Assembly (NCBI GenBank): GCA_964613585.1
Contig: CAZTHL010000012.1
Span: 1 to 57,804 of the forward strand
DNA: 57,804 nucleotides
From: CAZTHL01 sp964613585
GTDB taxonomy: Bacteria > Pseudomonadota > Alphaproteobacteria > DSM-16000 > Inquilinaceae
Direction of reading: 5' to 3'
Below, in pieces: positions 41,606-49,381 of this stretch; position 1 is the first letter of the stretch; each line of letters begins with the position of its first letter. The notes under the pieces were generated by a model. That model made no database searches and was not told the origin of the DNA. It saw only the letters and a list, made by a program, of their open reading frames with translations. Both the position numbers and the translations under genes were made by a program.

Positions 41606-42826
41606 ATGCCTCAGCCCGCCCCCGCCCCGTTGCCGCTCGACGGCCTGCGCGTGATCGACGTCGCCACCTTCATCGCCGCGCCCTACGCCGCCGCCATCCT
41701 GGGCGAGTTCGGCGCCGAGGTGCTGAAGGTCGAGCACCCGGTGGGCGGCGATCCGTGCCGGCGCTTCGGCACCTGGACCCGCAGCCCCGATCGCTCGCTC
41801 GCCTGGCTGAGCGAGGCGCGCAACAAGAAGTCGGTCACGGTCGACCTGCGCTCGAAGGACGGCGCCGAGCTGTTCCGCCGCCTGGTCGCCGAGTCGGACG
41901 TGGTGTGCGAGAACTTCCGCCCCGGCACGCTCGAGAAATGGGGCCTGGGCTGGGAGGTGCTGAGGCAGGTCAACCCGCGCCTCGTGATGCTGCGGGTCTC
42001 CGGCTACGGGCAGGACGGGCCGTACCGCGACCGGCCCGGCTTCGCCCGCATCGCCCATGCCGTGGGCGGGCTCGCCTATCTGGCCGGCATGCCGCGCGAG
42101 GCGCCGGTCACCCCCGGCTCCACCACCCTCGGCGACTATCTGTCGGGGCTCTACGGCGCGGTCGGCGTGCTCATGGCGCTGCGGCACCGCGACCGCACCG
42201 GCGAGGGTCAGCACATCGACGCGGCGCTCTACGAATCGGTGTTCCGGGTGACCGACGAGCTGGCCCCGGCCTACGCCATGAGCGGCACGGTGCGCCAGCG
42301 CCAGGGCCCGCACAACGACATCGCCTGTCCCCTGGGCCATTTTCGCACCAAGGACGACAAGTGGATCGCGGTCGCCTGCACCACGGACAAGCTGTTCGCG
42401 CGCCTCACCGAGGCCATGGAGCGGCCGGAGCTGGCCTCGACCAGCGTCTACGGCGACCACCGCCGGCGCCTGGAGTCGCGCCACGACGTCAACGCCGTGG
42501 TGGCCAACTGGATCGGCGCGCTCGACCGCGAGACCATCCTCGAGCGCTGCCTGGCCGTCGGCGCTCCGGTGGCGCCCTTGAACGACATTGCCGACATCTT
42601 CGCCGACCGCCAGTTCCACGCCCGGCGCAACCTCGTGGCGGTGGACGACGACGAGCTGGGCGAGGTGGTGATCCTGCCCTCGGTCATGCCGCGCCTGTCG
42701 GAGACCCCGGGCAGCGTGCGCAGCCTCGGCCCCGCCCTGGGGCGGCACACGGACGAGGTGCTGCGCGAGGTCCTGGGCCTCGACGACGCCCGCCTCGCCG
42801 AGCTCCGGGAGAAGCGGGTGATCTGA
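41606..42826 (+). CDS. class III CoA-transferase, succinyl-CoA:malate type (second of pair)
   Basis: A 406-residue paralog of the previous gene. It has LDGLRVIDVATFIAAPYAAA, VEHPVGGDPCRRFGTWT, SEARNKKSVTVDLRSKDG and FRPGTLEKWGLGWEVL. The Asp motif is STTLGDYLSGLYG, and the C-terminus reads SLGPALGRHTDEVLREVLGL then AELREKRVI. AGAGGAGA precedes the ATG. By recollection, its middle and end are closest to the Smt subunits of Chloroflexus. The two products probably form a heteromer. The 3' end is followed by the broken Uma2 gene on the other strand. Confidence 0.82.
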   Translation: MPQPAPAPLPLDGLRVIDVATFIAAPYAAAILGEFGAEVLKVEHPVGGDPCRRFGTWTRSPDRSLAWLSEARNKKSVTVDLRSKDGAELFRRLVAESDVVCENFRPGTLEKWGLGWEVLRQVNPRLVMLRVSGYGQDGPYRDRPGFARIAHAVGGLAYLAGMPREAPVTPGSTTLGDYLSGLYGAVGVLMALRHRDRTGEGQHIDAALYESVFRVTDELAPAYAMSGTVRQRQGPHNDIACPLGHFRTKDDKWIAVACTTDKLFARLTEAMERPELASTSVYGDHRRRLESRHDVNAVVANWIGALDRETILERCLAVGAPVAPLNDIADIFADRQFHARRNLVAVDDDELGEVVILPSVMPRLSETPGSVRSLGPALGRHTDEVLREVLGLDDARLAELREKRVI

Positions 42827-43054
42827 CGGAAGGATCGGGTTTTCTCCCGCGCCACCCCGGCAGGTCGCCGCCCCGATCGAGCTCCGGCTCGTCGAGGATC
42901 CACCGGCCGCCCGGACCCTGGTGATCGAAGTCGACCGGCTCGCCGATCTTGCCGCCCGGGGCCGACGCCGCGCGCCCATGGGGTCCTGCCCGCCGGCGCT
43001 GCAGGCGCAGCTCGCCCGCCACGATCTCGGCGATTCCGGCGGGGCGGCGCGTCC

Positions 43055-43147
43055 GGCACATCCTGCGGGCACATCCTGCGGGCACATCCTGCGGGCACAT
43101 CCTGGCCGGCACCTCTTGGCCGGCACCTCTTGGCCGGCACCTCTTGG
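43055..43147. repeat. two consecutive tandem arrays left of the gap (13 bp and 14 bp units)
   Basis: Three copies of ggcacatcctgcg and a partial fourth are followed by three perfect copies of ccggcacctcttgg, running straight into the N gap. Confidence 0.95.
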
Positions 43148-43247
43148 NNNNNNNNNNNNNNNNNNNNNNNNNNNNNNNNNNNNNNNNNNNNNNNNNNNNN
43201 NNNNNNNNNNNNNNNNNNNNNNNNNNNNNNNNNNNNNNNNNNNNNNN
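43148..43247. other. assembly gap (100 N)
   Basis: Exactly 100 N, the conventional size for a gap of unknown length. The 55 bp on its left (43093-43147) and the 55 bp on its right (43248-43302) are identical, so the true gap may be a longer repeat array or may not exist at all. Confidence 0.98.
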
Positions 43248-43302
43248 GGGCACATCCTGGCCGGCACCTCTTGGCCGGCACCTCTTGGCCGGCACCTCTT
43301 GG
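43248..43302. repeat. tandem array right of the gap
   Basis: gggcacatcctgg followed by three copies of ccggcacctcttgg, identical to the array end on the left of the gap. Confidence 0.95.
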
Positions 43303-43510
43303 TAGGTGGCGGGACGTCGGGTCTCCACAACGGCCTCGGTCACGGGCACCGCTCTCCCGGCGCTGGCCGCGCACGCGCAAGCCCACCCGACCGCCCGGCC
43401 GCGGTCACCCGCCGGCCGGGCGCCGCGACCACGCCCCGGGAGCCGCGCCAGAAGCCGCCGTCGGCGGCGCCCGACGCGCCCGGTCCCCGGCGCCCGCGGG
43501 GGTGCCGCCG

Positions 43511-43903
43511 TCACCCCGCCGGCCCGGCGTCAGCACGGCGGCTTGCCTGGGTGCGACCGTCATAGCCCCAGTCGGCGGCCGGGATCTCGCGCACCACCAC
43601 ATAGGTCGCCTCTGGCACGGGCCCGTGCTCGCGCCGGACGAGGGCCATCGCCGCCTCGATAAAGGCGGCCTTCTCCGCCGCGTCGTTGGTGCCGGCGGTG
43701 ACCGTGGCCTCGAGATGCGCCGCGCGCGCCGGCGCGGCGGTGCCCACCCGCCACAGGCCGTCGGCCGCCGCCTCCACCAGCACCGCGGTCAGCTCCGGCT
43801 GCTTGCGCAGGATCCCGGCCATCAGGCTGCGCAGGCCGTCGGCGAGGCGTCCGGCGGCGTCGGCGGCGGGCGCAGGCGTCAGGGTCAGTCTCAGGAACGG
43901 CAT
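43511..43903 (-). CDS. 4-oxalocrotonate tautomerase-like protein
   Basis: A 130-residue protein of the tautomerase superfamily. The ATG at 43903 gives MPFLRLTLTP, so Pro would become the N-terminal catalytic residue after Met removal, as in 4-oxalocrotonate tautomerase and MIF-like enzymes. The ATG at 43912 would not, and GGAGGAGG sits 9-10 nt before 43903. It has a two-part beta-alpha-beta pattern ending in ATYVVVREIPAADWGYDG and a short polar tail. It is divergent from a LysR gene that probably controls it. Confidence 0.8.
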   Translation of the reverse strand: MPFLRLTLTPAPAADAAGRLADGLRSLMAGILRKQPELTAVLVEAAADGLWRVGTAAPARAAHLEATVTAGTNDAAEKAAFIEAAMALVRREHGPVPEATYVVVREIPAADWGYDGRTQASRRADAGPAG

Positions 43904-43978
43904 GGCCGTCATCCTCCTCCGTCGGTCGGGCCGCGGCCGGCCGGCCGCTGGCGACTCCCGGATTAGCACGACGGTTCG

Positions 43979-43993
43979 TGCAGGAAGCTTGCA
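43979..43993. promoter_or_regulatory. LysR-type operator candidate
   Basis: TGCA-GGAAGCT-TGCA lies in the 124-bp space between the tautomerase and the divergent LysR gene, a usual place for a LysR box. Confidence 0.45.
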
Positions 43994-44027
43994 TAGTCTG
44001 CGTCGGTTGCTTGACATTTTCTGCACG

Positions 44028-44888
44028 ATGCCGGACCTGCCGACCGATCTGCTGCGCAGCTTCGTCGCCTTCGCGGAGGCGGGCGGGCTCGGCGGCGCCG
44101 CCGAGCGGGTCGGCCGCAGCCCTTCGGCGGTCAGCCTGCACCTGAAGCAGCTCGAGGCGCGCGCCGGCGTCGCGCTGGCGCGCAAGGCCGGGCGCACGCT
44201 GGCGCTGACCCCCGCTGGCCATCTGCTGCTGGCCCATGCGCGGCGCATCCTGGCCGAGAACGACGCGGCGCTGAGCGCCCTCGGGCGGATCGGGCGACCG
44301 GGCCCGGCGCGGCTCGGCATCGTGCAGGACTTCGCAGAGACCATCCTGCCCGGGATCATCGCCGCCCTGGTCGAGGCGATGCCGGAGATCGACCTGCGCC
44401 TGCGCATCGGCAGCTCGGCCGAGCTGGTGCAGGCGCTGGGCGCGGACGCCGTCGACACCGTCGTGGTGGTCGCCGCGGCCGGCGGCCCTGCGCCGGCGCG
44501 GCAGGAGCCGATGGTCTGGCTCGGCCGGGCCGGGCTGTCGGCGCGGCCGATCCTGCCGCTTGCCATGGTGTCGCGGCCGTGCCCGTTCTGGACGGCCGCG
44601 GCGGCGGCGCTGGCGGCGGCCGGCCGGGACCACGCCGTGGCGCTGGAGACCCCAAGCCTCGCCGGCGTTCGCGCCGCGGCGGCGGCCGGCTTCGCGCTCG
44701 CCTGCCGCACGCCCCTGGCCGCCGGGCCGGGGCTGCCGGCGCTGGGGCCCGACAGCGGCCTGCCGGCGCTGCCGGAGATCGGCTACACCCTGCTCGCCCG
44801 GCCGCGCCCGGCCCCGGCGGCCCGGCTGCTCGGCGAGATCACCGGGGCCCGCCTGGCCGGGCCGGTCACCGCCGCGCCGCCGTCGTGA
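44028..44888 (+). CDS. LysR-family transcriptional regulator
   Basis: A 286-residue regulator. Residues 1-65 form the winged helix-turn-helix (LLRSFVAFAEAGGLGGAAER, SPSAVSLHLKQLEARAG, ALTPAGHLLLAHA), followed by a substrate-binding domain rich in Ala. The divergent tautomerase is the likely target. The inducer is unknown. Confidence 0.93.
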   Translation: MPDLPTDLLRSFVAFAEAGGLGGAAERVGRSPSAVSLHLKQLEARAGVALARKAGRTLALTPAGHLLLAHARRILAENDAALSALGRIGRPGPARLGIVQDFAETILPGIIAALVEAMPEIDLRLRIGSSAELVQALGADAVDTVVVVAAAGGPAPARQEPMVWLGRAGLSARPILPLAMVSRPCPFWTAAAAALAAAGRDHAVALETPSLAGVRAAAAAGFALACRTPLAAGPGLPALGPDSGLPALPEIGYTLLARPRPAPAARLLGEITGARLAGPVTAAPPS

Positions 44889-44913
44889 GCGCCCGCCCGC
44901 GTCCGGCCCGCGG

Positions 44914-45261
44914 TCAATGATGATGGCCGCGGCGGCGCAGCAGGAAGCGCCGGCCGCCGAAGCTGCCGCGCCGGCCCACGAAGGAGCGGCGGCCGACGAA
45001 GCCCGGACGACTGACGACGCGGGGCTCGACGAAGCGCGGCCCGGCGAACCGGGGCTGGACCGGCTGCAGCACGACGAAGCGGTTGCCGAAACGATCGACC
45101 AGGACCGTCTTGCGCTTGAGCACCGCACCGTCGTTGACCTCGTGCACCAGCGGCGCCGCCTCGGGCAGCGTCGGCGGAGCCACCGGCGCGGCCGTGCCGG
45201 CCTTGGCGGCCAGCACGACACCAAGGGCGGCGAGGGTGGCGAGAAGCGTGTCGAGGCGCAT
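44914..45261 (-). CDS. small exported Arg-rich protein
   Basis: A 115-residue protein with a signal peptide (MRLDTLLATLAALGVVLAAKAGTA). The mature part has VLVDRFGNRFVVLQPVQPRF and a C-terminal tail of repeated Arg/Phe/Gly (RRSFVGRRGSFGGRRF) ending in GHHH. The basic tail suggests binding to nucleic acid, lipopolysaccharide or metal, but no family is known to me. GGGAG lies 9 nt before the ATG. It is convergent with the LysR gene. Confidence 0.65.
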   Translation of the reverse strand: MRLDTLLATLAALGVVLAAKAGTAAPVAPPTLPEAAPLVHEVNDGAVLKRKTVLVDRFGNRFVVLQPVQPRFAGPRFVEPRVVSRPGFVGRRSFVGRRGSFGGRRFLLRRRGHHH

Positions 45262-45595
45262 CGGCGTCATCTCCCTTTCCAGAACCTTGTGATCGCCGGC
45301 CGGGAGCGGTCGGCCAGCTTGTGCTCGTTTCTTTCCGTCCATCCGTCCCTGCAGGTGGCCGGCCTCGCGGCTCCGTTCCAATCACGCTCCGGCGCGATGG
45401 TTGCGAGCGCCACGCGATGTCCTATCGGAGCGATTGGGCGGTCTTAGTGCGGGTGCCATGGGCCGGCCAGGGCCCGGGAACCGAGCAATCCGCCGCAGTG
45501 CGCGTTTAGGCACCCGCGACGGCGACGGCCGCCGCGATACCTCGGTGCTCACGCGGTCAATACCGCACTTCACAACTCAGACATTGGAGACGAGC

Positions 45596-45739
45596 ATGAG
45601 CGACTTCGCGATCATCTACGGGCTCGCCGCTTTCACCCTGCTGACCGTTCTGGTCGGCGGCTTCGTGCAGCTGCGCAACACCCGGCGCGCCATCCAGCGC
45701 GGCGACACCTCGAGCATGGGCGGCGGCGGCAGCCGCTGA
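45596..45739 (+). CDS. 47-residue single-pass membrane micro-protein (paralog 1)
   Basis: MSDFAIIYGLAAFTLLTVLV starts one membrane helix, followed by a basic segment QLRNTRRAIQRGD and a Gly-rich end. GGAGA precedes the ATG. A paralog at 45909 shares DFAIIYGLA and QLRxxRRAxxR. It is followed by a strong terminator, so it is probably its own transcription unit. Role unknown; the form suggests a regulatory micro-protein of a membrane complex. Confidence 0.7.
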   Translation: MSDFAIIYGLAAFTLLTVLVGGFVQLRNTRRAIQRGDTSSMGGGGSR

Positions 45740-45765
45740 TCGGCGTCACGCACACCCGTCTGCGA

Positions 45766-45808
45766 AGCGCCCCGCCGGAACCGATCCCCGGCGGGGCGCT
45801 TTTTTTTT
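45766..45808 (+). terminator. strong intrinsic terminator
   Basis: Perfect 13-bp stem (AGCGCCCCGCCGG/CCGGCGGGGCGCT) with a 9-nt loop, followed by a T-run, 27 bp after the micro-protein stop. Confidence 0.92.
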
Positions 45809-45908
45809 GGCGGGGGCCGCAGGGCCCGTCTTGCATGAAACCCGACGCCGAGGCGCGGTGTTGGGATGCGCACGGGGGCGAGCCCAGCCACATCGACGGG
45901 AGGATCTC

Positions 45909-46061
45909 GTGGCGGACTTTGCCATCATCTACGGCTTGGCCGGCGTCACCCTGCTCTTGGGCTTGGCGCTCGGCGTCGGCCAGCTGCGCAAGGCGCGTCG
46001 CGCCGCCAAGCGTGACGAGAAGTCGGCCCTGGCCGAGCACTACAGCCGCAAGGGCCAATAG
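45909..46061 (+). CDS. 50-residue single-pass membrane micro-protein (paralog 2)
   Basis: A GTG start with GGGAGGATCTC before it gives VADFAIIYGLAGVTLLLGLA, one membrane helix, then QLRKARRAAKRDEKSALAEH. Closely resembles the protein at 45596, so the pair came from a local duplication. The tail differs. It is followed by the DUF2267 gene 121 bp downstream. Confidence 0.7.
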   Translation: MADFAIIYGLAGVTLLLGLALGVGQLRKARRAAKRDEKSALAEHYSRKGQ

Positions 46062-46182
46062 CCGGACAAAGGCGGAGCGGCCGCGCGGGACCGCGGCCGG
46101 GAGCCGGGATGGCGCCCGGTCGGAGCGTTTCGCGCGGCCATCCGTTTGAGAAGCAGTCAGACGGCAGGACCGGGGGATTCGA

Positions 46183-46617
46183 ATGACCGCCTACCCACGC
46201 GTCTTCGAGCGCACGCTGCAGGAATCCGAGATCTGGCTCAAGGAGCTGACCGGCACCGGCCCGATCACCGACCACCAGAAGGCGCTGGTCGCGCTGCGCG
46301 GGGTCCTTCATCACCTGCGCGACCGGCTGACCCCGGAGGAGGCGGTCCAGCTCGGCGCCCAGCTGCCGATCCTGATCCGCGGCTTCTACTATGAGGGATG
46401 GAAGCCCTCGGCCACGCCCGTCAAGGAGCGGCACGCCGGGGACTTCGTCGAGGGCGTGCGCGGCGAGCTCGCGGGCCATCCGGAGCTCGACCCGGACGAG
46501 GCCGTGCGCGCCGTGTTCAAGCTGCTGAACGAGCACGTCAGCCGCGGCGAGATCGAGGACGTGATCGGCATGCTGCCCAAGCCGGTGCAGCAATACTGGC
46601 CCGAGCGCTCCGCCTGA
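46183..46617 (+). CDS. DUF2267-family protein
   Basis: A 144-residue helical protein. It has FERTLQESEIWLKELTG, the family block DHQKALVALRGVLHHLRDRL with TPEEAVQLGAQLPILIRG and FYYEGWKP, and a second similar half ending in IGMLPKPVQQYWP. DUF2267 proteins are two-repeat helical proteins found with stress and envelope genes; no activity is established. It fits the neighbouring PRC-barrel and M50 genes. Confidence 0.9.
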   Translation: MTAYPRVFERTLQESEIWLKELTGTGPITDHQKALVALRGVLHHLRDRLTPEEAVQLGAQLPILIRGFYYEGWKPSATPVKERHAGDFVEGVRGELAGHPELDPDEAVRAVFKLLNEHVSRGEIEDVIGMLPKPVQQYWPERSA

Positions 46618-46650
46618 CGCGGGCGTGCCGGGATGACACGATCCGTCATC

Positions 46651-46780
46651 GGCTCGAGTGGGAGGCCGTCCGCCAAGGCTCGAGTGGGAGGCCGCCCGCC
46701 AAGGCTCGAGTGGGCGCCTGCCCGCCAAGGCTCGAGTGGGAGCTCGGCCGCCAAGGCTCGAGTGGGAGCGTGCCTGCCAA
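46651..46780. repeat. 26-bp array, five units with conserved core and variable middle
   Basis: Five contiguous 26-bp units. Each keeps ggctcgagtgg at the start and gccaa at the end, while about 9 nt in the middle differ from unit to unit. The conserved part contains a CTCGAG palindrome. The array lies between the convergent DUF2267 and PRC-barrel genes, so it is not a promoter region. Confidence 0.9.
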
Positions 46781-46934
46781 TGTCTGTCTCCCGGGGCGCG
46801 ACCCGGGCGCGCTGTGCTTGCCCACGGACCGACCACCTCGACCACCTCGGCGTGCCGGCCTGGAACGAGGGCACGCCGCCTGAGCTGCGCGTCCCACGCT
46901 GCGCGTCCCACGGGGACCGGTATCGACACCGGGC

Positions 46935-47690
46935 TTACCGGGACGGCGCGACCCCGTAATGCCCGTGCAAACGCGCCTCGTAGGCCTGGTCGACGTAGAT
47001 GCTCGGGTCGTAGTCCGGGGCCTCCTCGATCTGCGTGCGGGAGACGTGGAACACGATCCGGCGGGTGTCCCACTCGAATCGCTCGACCCAGCGCGGCGAC
47101 AGGATCACCTGGCGGGCCGGGGGCCAGCGCGCGGTGCTCACGACCAGATAGCGCAGCATCCAGTCCCGATCGTCGATCAGCACGTCGTCGAGCCGGCCGA
47201 TGGCGCCATCGTTCGCCTCGATCGCGTAGTCGAGCACCTCGCCGGCGCTGCGCAGGTGCGGATCGCCCTCCGAGACCTCCTGCTCGAAGCGCTCCTCCAC
47301 CTCGCGCGCGGTCGCCGGATCCGTGATCGGCACCCCGGCCGGGGTGCCAGCGGCCGGCACCGTGTAGGACGCCCACCAGGCCGGCCACCCGTAATGCCGG
47401 GTCAGCGCCAGCTCGTGGCGGCGGCTGACCGGTTGATCGGCCTCGAGCGACGGCGCGTCCTCGATCTGCTGCCGGGTCAGATCGATCGGCAGCGCGTGCC
47501 CGGCGGGATCGGGTCGGTGGAGCGATGCCGGCGCGATCAGCACCGGGCGCCCGAACCAGCGGCGCGTGTCGGCCACCACGTAGCGCACGCCCCAGTGCTG
47601 ATCATCGAACAGGACATCCTCGACCTTGCCCAGGGTCTCGTCGGTGGCGCGCAGCGACAATCCGCGCAGCGCGTTGAGCGTCCAATGCAT
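46935..47690 (-). CDS. PRC-barrel domain protein (two domains)
   Basis: A 251-residue protein with two PRC-barrel units. The first (1-110) starts LRGLSLRATDETLGKVEDVL and has RYVVADTRRWFGRPVLIAPA. The second (about 140-245) has GAIGRLDDVLIDDRDWMLRY and ARQVILSPRWVERFEWD. Both keep the G-x-(L/V)-x-D-(V/L)-(L/I) and WxxRYxV patterns. PRC barrels occur in photosynthetic reaction centre H subunits, RimM and many stress proteins; this two-unit form is of the latter kind. It is divergent from the M50 protease. Confidence 0.92.
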   Translation of the reverse strand: MHWTLNALRGLSLRATDETLGKVEDVLFDDQHWGVRYVVADTRRWFGRPVLIAPASLHRPDPAGHALPIDLTRQQIEDAPSLEADQPVSRRHELALTRHYGWPAWWASYTVPAAGTPAGVPITDPATAREVEERFEQEVSEGDPHLRSAGEVLDYAIEANDGAIGRLDDVLIDDRDWMLRYLVVSTARWPPARQVILSPRWVERFEWDTRRIVFHVSRTQIEEAPDYDPSIYVDQAYEARLHGHYGVAPSR

Positions 47691-47925
47691 GCCGGAAGCC
47701 CATCCCTCTCGCGGTCCTCGATCTCTCCTCGAAGCCCAACGAGCGCGACGGAAGCGGGTTCCGCCCGGCACCGGGCGGCAGGGCGCGGGCGGCCACCGGC
47801 GCGGACGGGCGCGACCGGCCGTCACGGGAACCGATCCCCGATCCCGCGCGTCTCGTAGATCACCTCGGAAGGCGGCGCGGGGATCGTCCGCGGCCGCCCT
47901 GACCGTGAGCTCAAGGAGCGTCCTC

Positions 47926-49158
47926 ATGTTCGGCCGACGCTATACGCTGTTCCGGCTGTTCGGCTTCCGGATCGGCGTCGACCTGTCCTGGGTGCTGCTG
48001 GCCGTCCTGATCACCTGGAGCTTGGCCGCCGGCTTCTTCCCGGCGCAGTTCCCGGATCAGAGCCAGGCCGTCTACTGGTCGATGGGCCTGATCGGCGCCA
48101 TCGGGCTGTTCGGCTCTATCATCTTCCACGAGCTGGCGCACGCGCTCACGGCGCGGCGCTACGGCCTGGAGATGGGCGGCATCACCCTGTTCCTGTTCGG
48201 CGGGGTCGCCGAGATGACCCAGGAGCCCAACTCGCCGCGCGCCGAGTTCGTCGTCGCCATCGCCGGGCCGATCGCCAGCTTCATCCTGGCCGGCGTGCTC
48301 TGGGGCCTGCACAGCGTGGCCCTGGCGCTCGGCTGGCCGGCCGTCGTCGTCGGCGTGATCGTCTATCTCGGCATCATCAACTTCATCCTGGCCGCCTTCA
48401 ACCTGATCCCGGCCTTCCCGCTCGACGGCGGGCGCATGCTGCGCGCCGTGCTCTGGGGCTGGAAGGGTGATTTGCGCTACGCCAGCCGCATCGCCTCCGG
48501 CTTCGGCAGCGCCTTCGGCATCCTCCTCATCGTGCTCGGCGTCCTCAACGTGGTCACCGGCAACTTCATCGGCGGCATGTGGTGGTTCCTGATCGGGTTG
48601 TTCCTGCGCGGCATCGCCGGAGCGTCCTATCAGCAGACCCTGACCCGCGAGGCCTTGCGCGGCGAGCCGGTGAGCCGGGTCATGACCCGCGACCCGATCG
48701 CCGTTCCGACCGGCATCAACCTGGCAAGGCTGACCGACGACTACTTCTACCGCCACTACTTCAAGACCTTCCCGGTGGTCGACGGGGACGGCAGGGTCGC
48801 CGGCTGCATCTCGATCAAGCAGCTGGGCGGGGTGCCGCGCGAGGACTGGGACCGGGTCACCGTCGGCGAGATCATGGCGTCCTGCGGCGACGACAACACC
48901 GTGCGCCCGGACATGGACGCCATGGACGCCATGACCCGGATGCGCAGCCGCAACCAGAGCCGGCTGCTGGTGGTGGATCGGGAGCGCCTCGTCGGCATCC
49001 TGTCGCAGAGCGATCTCATGCGCTTCCTCAACATCAAGCTCGAGCTCGACGAGGGTCCGGCGGGCGAGCGGCAGTCCCAGCCCAAGCCTCAGCCGCAGCC
49101 GGCCGAGCGGCGCGCGGAGCCCGGTCCCGCCGGCGGCCACCGGCACGCCCACGGCTAG
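47926..49158 (+). CDS. site-2 protease family (M50) with CBS domains
   Basis: A 410-residue intramembrane zinc metalloprotease. It has several helices, the HExxH site in IIFHELAHALTARRYGL (about residue 65-72), the third ligand region FNLIPAFPLDGGRMLRA, then two CBS motifs (about 250-365: VSRVMTRDPIAVPTG and VGEIMASCGDDNTV) and a polar His-ended tail. Similar proteins (Rip3-like) cleave membrane-bound regulators. AAGGAGC precedes the ATG. A GGAAC...CGTC pair about 85-100 bp upstream is a weak candidate for a stress-sigma promoter. The context of stress proteins fits. Confidence 0.93.
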   Translation: MFGRRYTLFRLFGFRIGVDLSWVLLAVLITWSLAAGFFPAQFPDQSQAVYWSMGLIGAIGLFGSIIFHELAHALTARRYGLEMGGITLFLFGGVAEMTQEPNSPRAEFVVAIAGPIASFILAGVLWGLHSVALALGWPAVVVGVIVYLGIINFILAAFNLIPAFPLDGGRMLRAVLWGWKGDLRYASRIASGFGSAFGILLIVLGVLNVVTGNFIGGMWWFLIGLFLRGIAGASYQQTLTREALRGEPVSRVMTRDPIAVPTGINLARLTDDYFYRHYFKTFPVVDGDGRVAGCISIKQLGGVPREDWDRVTVGEIMASCGDDNTVRPDMDAMDAMTRMRSRNQSRLLVVDRERLVGILSQSDLMRFLNIKLELDEGPAGERQSQPKPQPQPAERRAEPGPAGGHRHAHG

Positions 49159-49381
49159 CGCGCGAGCGCCGCGAGCGCCGGACAGCACAGGGGCGCCGTC
49201 CACCGGGCGGCGCCCCGTCCGCGTGCTCGGGCCGGACGCGCGTCGACGTGGCCCGTAAGGAAAGCCGGGCGAGCCGATTCCGACGAGCCCGTGCCATCGC
49301 CAGCGCACGGCCTCGGCCCTGCGGCGACGGCCCGCCCGGCGGGCGCGGCGGCGGGCGGGCGGCTCGGCTCCGGTGCCGCGG

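Larger units (their letters stand above)
42838..43343 (-). pseudogene. Uma2-family pseudogene interrupted by tandem repeats and an assembly gap
   Basis: The start (VTEAVVETRRPATYQ, GTG at 43343) and the body (GIAEIVAGELRLQRRR, then ASAPGGKIGEPVDFDHQGP and RWILDEPELDRGGD) belong to one Uma2-type protein. Between TYQ and DAPP/GIAEIV, where an intact copy would have only a few residues (DVL), the sequence is a repeat array plus the 100-N gap. A further one-base shift separates DAPP from GIAEIV, and the C-terminal half is missing. The decayed paralog at 35775 shows the uninterrupted order (AIDQDVLDAPPHMIAEII). Confidence 0.7.

Noticed and set aside
45596..45596. EcfG-type promoter upstream of the first micro-protein
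   Set aside because: GGAAC and CGTT are both present but separated by 21 nt, outside the 16-17 nt allowed.
46651..46780. CRISPR array
   Set aside because: The units have a conserved core but only about 9 variable nucleotides, far shorter than spacers, and no cas gene is in the window.
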